Below are positions 1-5,086 of a stretch of 6,894 nucleotides of DNA, piece by piece. The first letter of the stretch is position 1. Each line of letters begins with the position of its first letter. The DNA is from Desulfobia sp. (lineage in GTDB: Bacteria; Desulfobacterota; Desulfobulbia; Desulfobulbales; SURF-16): the NCBI GenBank assembly GCA_030608985.1, contig JAUWDC010000060.1, positions 1 through 6,894 of the forward strand. The letters run 5' to 3'. The notes below the pieces were generated by a model. The model was given only the letters and a program-made list of their open reading frames with translations, had not been told where the DNA came from and did not search any database. The translations under genes and the position numbers were made by a program.

Positions 1-103
1 CAAGCAGGCGTGCGAACTATAGTAAATCTATGTAAGTAAGCCTGATCGGATACAGATGAAGTGCTGCTGAACAGTTACATTGATTCAACATGGCGATATA
101 TCA

Positions 104-781
104 ATGATTTCTGTCATCATTCCTACTCTTAACGAGGAAAAGGTGCTTGATACGACGTTGAAACACCTCAAGGAGGCCGAGGTGGAAGTTATTGTCTCTG
201 ATGGTGGAAGCACTGATCAGACCCTTCGTATCGCCAGGAGCAGGGGACTTCAGGTAATCTCCTCTCCAGCAGGAAGATCCCTCCAGCTAAACAGCGGAGC
301 AGAGGCTTCCAATGGCGATATGCTTCTTTTTCTCCACGCAGACACTTTGCTTCCAGCAGGTTTTACCGACCACGTCATAATGACTCTTGAAACTCCGGGA
401 GTTGCCGCAGGGGCCTTTCGGCTGTCAGTAGATGATAATCGAACTATTTTTCGAATTATAGAAGCCGGGGCCAACCTGAGATCTTCACTGCTCCAGATGC
501 CATATGGCGATCAGGCTCTTTTTATGAAAAGAGAAATATTCCGTAAAGTGGGCGGTTTTCCATCTATTCCGATAATGGAGGACTATTCTCTTGTTTCCTT
601 GTTACGAAAACAAGGTCGAATACAGACTCTTCCTGAACACGTCATCACATCTGCCCGGAGGTGGATTTGCCAGGGGCCGGTCAGGACAACGTTAAAAAAT
701 CAATGTATGGTTGCAGGATATTTACTCGGAATTTCGCCCAGGCGCCTTGCCAGGTTTTACCGCGTTAGAAAAAAACTCTGA
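104..781 (+). CDS. Family 2 glycosyltransferase, TIGR04283-type (rSAM/selenodomain-associated transferase 2)
   Basis: Predicted cytoplasmic GT-A glycosyltransferase of 225 residues that moves a sugar from a nucleotide-sugar donor; neither donor nor acceptor can be read from the sequence. The nucleotide-binding start PTLNEE is at residues 7-12, VSDGGSTD at 31-38, and the metal-binding acidic motif LHADT at 77-81. Typical of this subfamily are PYGDQ (133-137), MED (158-160), SARRW (183-187) and the closing Y-LGISP-RLARFY stretch (206-219). I chose ATG 104 because it puts the family's MISVIIPT start at residue 1. An in-frame TTG at 80 would add eight residues, and neither start has a clear ribosome binding site. 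No signal peptide or membrane segment is visible. The family name comes from its frequent genomic association with radical SAM/selenocysteine-domain proteins, but no such gene lies in this window. The last 60 bases overlap the 3' end of the opposing cvpA gene. Family call is firm; the biological role is unknown. Confidence 0.9.
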   Translation: MISVIIPTLNEEKVLDTTLKHLKEAEVEVIVSDGGSTDQTLRIARSRGLQVISSPAGRSLQLNSGAEASNGDMLLFLHADTLLPAGFTDHVIMTLETPGVAAGAFRLSVDDNRTIFRIIEAGANLRSSLLQMPYGDQALFMKREIFRKVGGFPSIPIMEDYSLVSLLRKQGRIQTLPEHVITSARRWICQGPVRTTLKNQCMVAGYLLGISPRRLARFYRVRKKL

Positions 782-1285
782 AATAGCTGGCTGCTGAGGT
801 AACAAATCTGTGCGTAAATCCTCTTCTTTTACAATACGCAAAAGAAATTGAGATGCCTGGTCAAGATAAGGATAAAAAATAGAACGGGTAAAAAAAGGAC
901 TGGACCCGGAAATAAATGTAGCAGCACCCAGAAAAACAAGGCAGCAGACAAACACACCCTTTCCTGCTCCCAAAAGAGCACCAACCAACTGATCAAACCA
1001 CCCGAGGAGGGATATGCTCATAACTTTTTTGACAACCAGGCCACTTACAATGACACCGCAAAATACAATGATGAAAATAACAAGATATGAGACAAGAAAA
1101 CCAACCTGCTTGTTGTGTATATAGGGAGAAATGAGGTGGGCATACTCTCCGTAATGACGTCCAGCGACAATAAAACCTAGAACGAGCGAGAGTATTGATG
1201 CTATCTGACGTATAAAACCGACCCAGATACCACGGATAAAAAATACCAGCAAAATGATTACGACAAGCCCATCCAGTGTTGACAT
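722..1285 (-). CDS. cvpA: CvpA family inner-membrane protein
   Basis: A 187-residue integral membrane protein of the CvpA (colicin V production) family. In enterobacteria CvpA is needed for colicin V export and has been linked to envelope stress resistance; its molecular activity is not established. The sequence begins with the family pattern: a hydrophobic segment at about 4-24 containing RGIWVGFIRQ, then segments at about 29-42, 62-86 and 96-125. The central WFDQLVGALLGAGKG (96-110) matches the conserved glycine-rich fourth region of the family. The tail, about 140-187, is polar and basic and is the part encoded in the overlap with the glycosyltransferase gene. The ATG at 1285 has a weak GGTGG three bases upstream. 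In many proteobacteria cvpA sits next to purF, but here it stands alone, divergent from the phosphopantetheinyl transferase gene. Family call is confident; function is general only. Confidence 0.87.
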   Translation of the reverse strand: MSTLDGLVVIILLVFFIRGIWVGFIRQIASILSLVLGFIVAGRHYGEYAHLISPYIHNKQVGFLVSYLVIFIIVFCGVIVSGLVVKKVMSISLLGWFDQLVGALLGAGKGVFVCCLVFLGAATFISGSSPFFTRSIFYPYLDQASQFLLRIVKEEDLRTDLLPQQPAISEFFSNAVKPGKAPGRNSE

Positions 1286-1305
1286 GTACCACCAGATACC
1301 ATAAA
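1279..1305 (+). promoter_or_regulatory. Candidate sigma-70 promoter for the PPTase-regulator pair
   Basis: A perfect -35 hexamer TTGACA (1279-1284) is followed after 15 bases by CATAAA (1300-1305), a 4/6 match to the -10 consensus. Transcription would begin near 1312, about 25 bases before ATG 1337. The spacer is shorter than the ideal 17, and the -35 overlaps the cvpA start codon, which tempers the call. The divergent gap is only 51 bases, so any promoter for this pair must overlap the start of cvpA or its control region. Confidence 0.35.
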
Positions 1306-1336
1306 CAGAGCCCTGCTACAAAGAAAAAGTCTATTT

Positions 1337-2104
1337 ATGATTTCCAATATAACATCACTCATAGCAGCTTCCTATGCAGATGGACAACACATTTTAAACA
1401 AATGCGTCCTTGCCCGCGTGGACATTCCTTCACTCCTGCGGCATATTGAGGAGAAAGATGAACGGGCATATACGTATCTCGTTGAGGAGGAAAAAATTCA
1501 GTTTTCACGCTTCACATTTCCTAAGCGTCGATATGAATGGCTTAGCGGTAGAATTGCCGCAAAATATGCTGCCATTCAACACATCTCGCCCTCCAGTACG
1601 AAACCAACAAAAAATCAATGGCAAAATATACAAGTCTGCCAGGATGATCATGGCAAGCCCTATTTGCACTCCTCTGAAAATATTCCCAACCTCCCCCACA
1701 TTTCTATCTCCCATAGTGAAGGCGTGGCAGTGGGCCTTGCGTCAAACTTCCCGTGTGGAGTTGATATCCAGAAAATAACCGCGGCACTGGAAAGAGTTGA
1801 AAGGCGCTTTGTGACCCAGAAAGAAAAAAGCCTCCTTTCTGTCTATACTGAGGAGAGGGAAAAAAGATCGTACCTCGGTGCAATCTGGTCTGCAAAAGAG
1901 GCAATAAAAAAAGCATCGACCCTGCGGCCACTTCCCGGCTTTCTGGAAATCTCTCTCCAGGAGATCAGAAAAGAAAACGGGTATCAATTTGAAATGATCT
2001 TCAAAAGAGAGAAAAATAAAATAAAGTTACATCATAGGGTCTTTGCTATAATCTATGATACATTCAGCCTTGCATTAACTTTTAACATGAGTGATCGGTC
2101 TTGA
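1337..2104 (+). CDS. Sfp-type 4'-phosphopantetheinyl transferase
   Basis: Transfers 4'-phosphopantetheine from coenzyme A to the conserved serine of a carrier protein (acyl, peptidyl or aryl), turning apo- into holo-protein in the cytoplasm. At 255 residues it has the two-lobed length of the Sfp/EntD/HetI class, not the short AcpS class. Visible motifs: KRRYEWLSGRIAAK (63-76, CoA-contacting first lobe), GKPYL (106-110), HISISHS (121-127), GVDIQ (141-145) and WSAKEAIKK (184-192). The Mg2+ ligands expected from Sfp are D143, position 145 and E188. Position 145 is Gln where Sfp has Glu; the human enzyme also lacks Glu there, so this need not abolish activity. ATG 1337 follows an A-rich stretch without a clear Shine-Dalgarno. 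The gene ends in a 4-base overlap with the regulator downstream. No polyketide, peptide-synthetase or carrier-protein gene lies in the window, so the substrate is unknown; it could even be the fatty-acid ACP if the genome lacks acpS. Confidence 0.92.
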   Translation: MISNITSLIAASYADGQHILNKCVLARVDIPSLLRHIEEKDERAYTYLVEEEKIQFSRFTFPKRRYEWLSGRIAAKYAAIQHISPSSTKPTKNQWQNIQVCQDDHGKPYLHSSENIPNLPHISISHSEGVAVGLASNFPCGVDIQKITAALERVERRFVTQKEKSLLSVYTEEREKRSYLGAIWSAKEAIKKASTLRPLPGFLEISLQEIRKENGYQFEMIFKREKNKIKLHHRVFAIIYDTFSLALTFNMSDRS

Positions 2105-2784
2105 AAACAAACCATATTGCAAATAATTCTCTCTTTAGGGGCCTGCCGGAAAGTGACCATGAAGAACTTGCCCGAATAGGCGTTAAACAAGATTTCCTCC
2201 GCGGTGAGATCATTTTTCATGAAGGGGAAGATGGTGCCGGCTTTTATCTGGTGCAATCCGGCATGGTAAAAATTTACAAGATTTCTTTTGATGGCAAAGA
2301 GCAGATTTTACACATACTGGGCCCAGGGGAGCCCTTTGCGGAAGTCGCTCTTTTTGCGGGATCAGCCTACCCGGCAAATGCCATGGCGATTGAAAAAAGC
2401 TCCGTTATATTTTTTCCCAGGCAAGCATTCAGTGACCTTATCAGCACCCAACCCTCTCTTGCCTTGAATATGCTAGGGACCCTCTCCCTTCGTCTTCGGC
2501 AATTTGCCCATATGGTGGAAGCTCTTTCCCTCAAGGAAGTTCCTGGCAGACTTGCCGCCTATATTTTACTTGAAAACGAAAAACATCAGAAAAACAATGA
2601 AATAAAACTACCCATCGCCAAATCCCAGTTAGCCAGTCTACTCGGTACTATACCGGAAACACTCTCCCGTATTCTCGCCAAAATGACCAAACAAGGACTT
2701 ATCACAGCAACAGGTTCAATGATCTCAATTCTTGATATGGAAGGCCTGCAGGATCTTGCTGATGGGGAGACACGCCTGTCTTGA
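2101..2784 (+). CDS. Crp/Fnr-family transcriptional regulator, signal unknown
   Basis: A 227-residue cytoplasmic DNA-binding regulator. Residues about 13-115 form the cyclic-nucleotide-binding-type beta roll (RGEIIFHEGEDG 34-45, FYLVQSGMVKIYK 48-60, ILGPGEPFAEVALFAG 72-87), about 118-145 the dimerisation helix, and about 165-211 a winged helix-turn-helix. The recognition helix reads IPETLSRIL (184-192). E186, S189 and R190 match the FNR pattern E-S-R, which reads TTGA-type half-sites, whereas CRP has R-E-x-x-x-R. The CRP cAMP-contacting Arg-Ser is replaced by P91-A92, arguing against cAMP. The protein has no cysteine, ruling out an FNR-type iron-sulfur cluster; resemblance to DNR/HcpR-like nitrosative-stress regulators is possible but unproven. 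The start is TTG 2101, overlapping the preceding stop as TTGA. An in-frame TGA at 2092 leaves no earlier start, and the next ATG would remove half the sensor domain. It is probably expressed from the same transcript as the phosphopantetheinyl transferase. Confidence 0.92.
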   Translation: MKTNHIANNSLFRGLPESDHEELARIGVKQDFLRGEIIFHEGEDGAGFYLVQSGMVKIYKISFDGKEQILHILGPGEPFAEVALFAGSAYPANAMAIEKSSVIFFPRQAFSDLISTQPSLALNMLGTLSLRLRQFAHMVEALSLKEVPGRLAAYILLENEKHQKNNEIKLPIAKSQLASLLGTIPETLSRILAKMTKQGLITATGSMISILDMEGLQDLADGETRLS

Positions 2785-2810
2785 TTGACAGTGTGGTGGA
2801 GTTTTAATTT
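2771..2810 (+). terminator. Possible weak intrinsic terminator after the Crp/Fnr gene
   Basis: CTGTC (2776-2780) pairs with GACAG (2787-2791) across a 6-base loop that contains the stop codon. The stem can be lengthened by CAC (2771-2773) with GTG (2793-2795) across a small internal bulge. A T-rich stretch, TTTTAATTT, follows at 2802-2810, about six bases from the stem, so this is not a textbook arrangement. It lies in the 24-base gap between the two converging genes, where termination would be useful. Low confidence. Confidence 0.25.
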
Positions 2811-4920
2811 ACTGCTCCAAAATAAACTCAAACTCAAGCTTACTTTTTCTAAAATGTTGGAGGATATTTTTTAAACCCTGGAGGTTATCAACCTCAAACG
2901 ACACATCCCAGGCTGTTGTGTTTGAGGGGATATTGGACAGAGCAATCACATCGACGACCTTCATATCTACTGGGGCAACACTGAGCAGCATAAAGACCCT
3001 GTTACGGGAATACTTTTCATTGATAAAGAAATCCTGCGGCTTTTCTACCCTGGTATTTTTTAAATTCCAGCTAACCTCTACCACATCCTCTCTTTGTATT
3101 TTCAGTTCTTTTAATCGCCGACACTTCCGGCGATGGACAGAAAGCCCCCGTTCGCTGAGCAGGGCGACCAAATCTTTATCTGAAGGAATAGGATGGCAAC
3201 AACGAGAAAGCTTGACACAGGCCTGATCAAGCGTGTCAAGGTAGATGCGATTCAGGAATTCCGGTTTCGGCCAGAGTGGGGGGTTGCTCGCAAACAGATT
3301 CTTTTTGATTGCATTCAGTAACTCCTTAAGCCTGATTTCACCCTGGCCGACAGCGAGATACAGATCCTCGGTATCTTCTTTCCCAAAAAGTGCTACGACA
3401 TTTTTGAACTCTTCCTGCTCAACAATTCCATGGGAAACCCCGTATTGGCGCAATTCCTGTTTGACCAGTGACCCACCAACCCTCCTGGCAAGGTTATGAC
3501 GACGCATCCTAAAAAGACGGGAGAGTTCGGAACGGGCCCGGGGAGATCGACACAATTTCTGAACTTCAGGGTCAAACCGTACAGACCTTTCCTGGGTAAG
3601 AATGGCCACTCTATCACCATCCTTCAGCTGGTGATCCATCCCCACCTTTTCCTGGCCAACTTGAGCGGCTGCGCAATGAAGCCCTATTTCAGTATGAACT
3701 TTAAAAGCGAAATCCAGCACAATACTTTTGGCTGGCAGGGAAATGAGGTCTCCCCGTGGAGTGTAAGTATAAATATCCCTCGCACCACTTGCAGCAATCA
3801 TTTCCCGGTAGGAAAGCTCGTCATATGAGCCCAAGATGCCGAGCATCTCCCTGATTTCACTGGCAAAAGTAGAGGGAACAGTCTTAAACGTTAACCACTG
3901 TTGAATGATCCCGTTTTTTGCTGAATCCATCATTTCCTGGGTTCTTATTTTAAACAGGAAATTTTGACCTTTGATATTGGCCTTGGCATGTAAGCTCTGG
4001 TAACCGGTGGGTTTAGGATTTGCAATAAAATCCCTGATTGTTCTGGGGACAGGCGGGAAGAGATTATTGATAACACCAAGCACTCGGTAACAGCTTTGCA
4101 CATCATCAACAATCGCGATAATATCCAGTGGATCCTCTATGCTTCGTGATAACACTTTGAGTTGCGTGTCATAATATGCCCCCAGCCCCTTGGCTCGTAC
4201 CCTTATTTTGGCAGTAATCCAAACATCATCAAATGCCTTCTGCAGCATCTGACGAATTTCACCAACCAGGTCCTGCTCTTCAAGCTTCCGGATAGCAGAG
4301 GCCACTTTCAGGCTCTGACGAGGAAACTTATTCATAAGGGCGAGACCATACAATTCCCTTTTCAGACCATACAGTCCCATTACTTCCGCCAATGGAGCAT
4401 ATACAGCCAGCGTCTCATCTGCTACCTTCTGGCGTTTGTGCTTAGGCATAGCAGCCATGGTACGCATATTATGTAAACGATCAGCAAGCTTTACCAGTAT
4501 AACCTCTACCCTGGAGGCTGCCTGGGAAAAAATCTTTCTGTGAATAACCTTATAAAAACTCTGCCTGTCCCCAGAAAAATCACCGATTTTAGTACAACCA
4601 TCAACAATTGCGGCAACGTGTTTGCCAAACATCTCTCCAATGAGATGTGGTGTAATCTCCTCAACATCCTCAATGGTATCGTGGAGCATTGCCGCAGCAA
4701 GGGTTGCAGGATCACTAACACCGAGTTCCTCCACAAGTATAAGTGCTACATGACAAGGGTGGCTCACATATACCTCTCCAGACTTTCTTTTCTGGTGCTT
4801 ATGGGCATCCACTGCAAAAGAAAAAGCTTTCCAGAACAAGGCCGCAGGTCCTTCCTGGCCTCCAAGAAATCCCTCCATTTGCTCACAGTAAGAGGATATG
4901 TCAAAGGTGTTTGACGCCAT
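2809..4920 (-). CDS. rsh: Long RelA/SpoT homologue: intact (p)ppGpp hydrolase, degenerate synthetase
   Basis: A 703-residue RelA/SpoT protein with the usual long-form domain order. The HD hydrolase (about 27-200) keeps KRKSGEVYVSHP (43-54, R45 and H54), HDTIED (80-85) and VKLADRLHNM (143-152, D147 and N151), so it should remove pyrophosphate from (p)ppGpp. The synthetase-like region (about 235-345) keeps R242, K244, RDFIANPK (296-303) and GYQSLH (306-311). However, the DxxAxR arginine is lost with a short deletion at DIIAIV (266-271), the EVQIRT motif reads LFKIRT (322-327), and the AAHW block reads IQQW (339-342). TGS follows at about 381-445, a zinc-finger-like Cys domain with C574, C575, H596 and C600, and a short divergent ACT-like end (about 640-703). 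My inference is hydrolase-only activity. ATG 4920 has no clear Shine-Dalgarno; an in-frame TAA 30 bases upstream bounds the start, and M15 (4878) is an alternative. It converges on the Crp/Fnr gene and diverges from rnr. Confidence 0.93.
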   Translation of the reverse strand: MASNTFDISSYCEQMEGFLGGQEGPAALFWKAFSFAVDAHKHQKRKSGEVYVSHPCHVALILVEELGVSDPATLAAAMLHDTIEDVEEITPHLIGEMFGKHVAAIVDGCTKIGDFSGDRQSFYKVIHRKIFSQAASRVEVILVKLADRLHNMRTMAAMPKHKRQKVADETLAVYAPLAEVMGLYGLKRELYGLALMNKFPRQSLKVASAIRKLEEQDLVGEIRQMLQKAFDDVWITAKIRVRAKGLGAYYDTQLKVLSRSIEDPLDIIAIVDDVQSCYRVLGVINNLFPPVPRTIRDFIANPKPTGYQSLHAKANIKGQNFLFKIRTQEMMDSAKNGIIQQWLTFKTVPSTFASEIREMLGILGSYDELSYREMIAASGARDIYTYTPRGDLISLPAKSIVLDFAFKVHTEIGLHCAAAQVGQEKVGMDHQLKDGDRVAILTQERSVRFDPEVQKLCRSPRARSELSRLFRMRRHNLARRVGGSLVKQELRQYGVSHGIVEQEEFKNVVALFGKEDTEDLYLAVGQGEIRLKELLNAIKKNLFASNPPLWPKPEFLNRIYLDTLDQACVKLSRCCHPIPSDKDLVALLSERGLSVHRRKCRRLKELKIQREDVVEVSWNLKNTRVEKPQDFFINEKYSRNRVFMLLSVAPVDMKVVDVIALSNIPSNTTAWDVSFEVDNLQGLKNILQHFRKSKLEFEFILEQ

Positions 4921-4935
4921 CAGGAATAAATAAGG

Positions 4936-4962
4936 TTGAAAGGAAGAGGGTTAAGAGATACT
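4936..4962 (+). promoter_or_regulatory. Weak candidate promoter for rnr
   Basis: TTGAAA (4936-4941, 5/6 to the -35 consensus) is followed after 15 bases by GATACT (4957-4962, 4/6 to the -10). It would give an rnr leader of about 117 bases. The spacer is short and the sequence is A/G-rich, so a chance match is quite possible; no better plus-strand promoter was seen between 4921 and 5086. Confidence 0.18.
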
Positions 4963-5004
4963 AATGTTGTAACAGTCCACAGCGGGTAACCAATTTAGTG
5001 CCTT

Positions 5005-5032
5005 ATGATACACTTTGTTCAAGCATTCACAA
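5005..5032 (-). promoter_or_regulatory. Candidate sigma-70 promoter for the RelA/SpoT homologue
   Basis: Read on the minus strand, TTGTGA (5032-5027) and TATCAT (5010-5005) are separated by 16 bases, matching the consensus at 4/6 and 5/6 positions. Transcription would start near 4998, leaving a leader of about 78 bases before ATG 4920. It is the best minus-strand match I see in the intergenic region. The -35 is embedded in a CRP-like palindrome, which would fit regulation there. Confidence 0.35.
5015..5032. promoter_or_regulatory. Candidate Crp/Fnr-family operator (CRP-like palindrome)
   Basis: The 18 bases TTGTTC-AAGCAT-TCACAA form an imperfect palindrome. Compared with a TTGTGA-N6-TCACAA arrangement (the CRP core TGTGA-N6-TCACA plus flanks), the right half is perfect and the left half matches at four of six positions. 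It covers the -35 and part of the spacer of the candidate minus-strand promoter, so a bound protein could repress the RelA/SpoT gene. A Crp/Fnr gene lies just beyond that gene, but its recognition helix is of FNR type, so it may not be the binder. One site of this quality can arise by chance in A/T-rich intergenic DNA. Confidence 0.25.
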
Positions 5033-5086
5033 GCGATAACAAACTATATCGAAAAAAAACCGAGAATATAAAGAGAATAATGACAC

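Noticed and set aside
1..103. Possible 3' end of an upstream gene (a plus-strand frame is open from base 1 to the TAA at 37-39, another from base 3 to the TAA at 33-35)
   Set aside because: Ten to twelve codons without a recognisable motif cannot be assigned; the stretch before the glycosyltransferase shows no clear terminator or ribosome binding site either.
80..104. TTGAT at 80-84 with ATCAA at 100-104 as an FNR-type site before the glycosyltransferase
   Set aside because: The half-sites are 15 bases apart instead of the 4 required for an FNR box, and the second covers the start codon.
2796..2815. TGGAG/CTCCA inverted repeat between the converging Crp/Fnr and RelA/SpoT genes as a bidirectional terminator
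   Set aside because: The stem is only five base pairs with a loop of about ten bases, and neither side is followed by a T-run; the partly overlapping CTGTC/GACAG hairpin is slightly better.
4162..4914. Two plus-strand reading frames of just over 100 codons opposite the RelA/SpoT gene
   Set aside because: They are antisense to the well-conserved HD and synthetase-like regions and their translations resemble nothing known.
4964..4973. TGTTGTAACA small palindrome upstream of the RelA/SpoT gene as an operator
   Set aside because: Four-base arms around two bases are too short to separate from chance in A/T-rich DNA, and the spacing fits no Crp/Fnr site.
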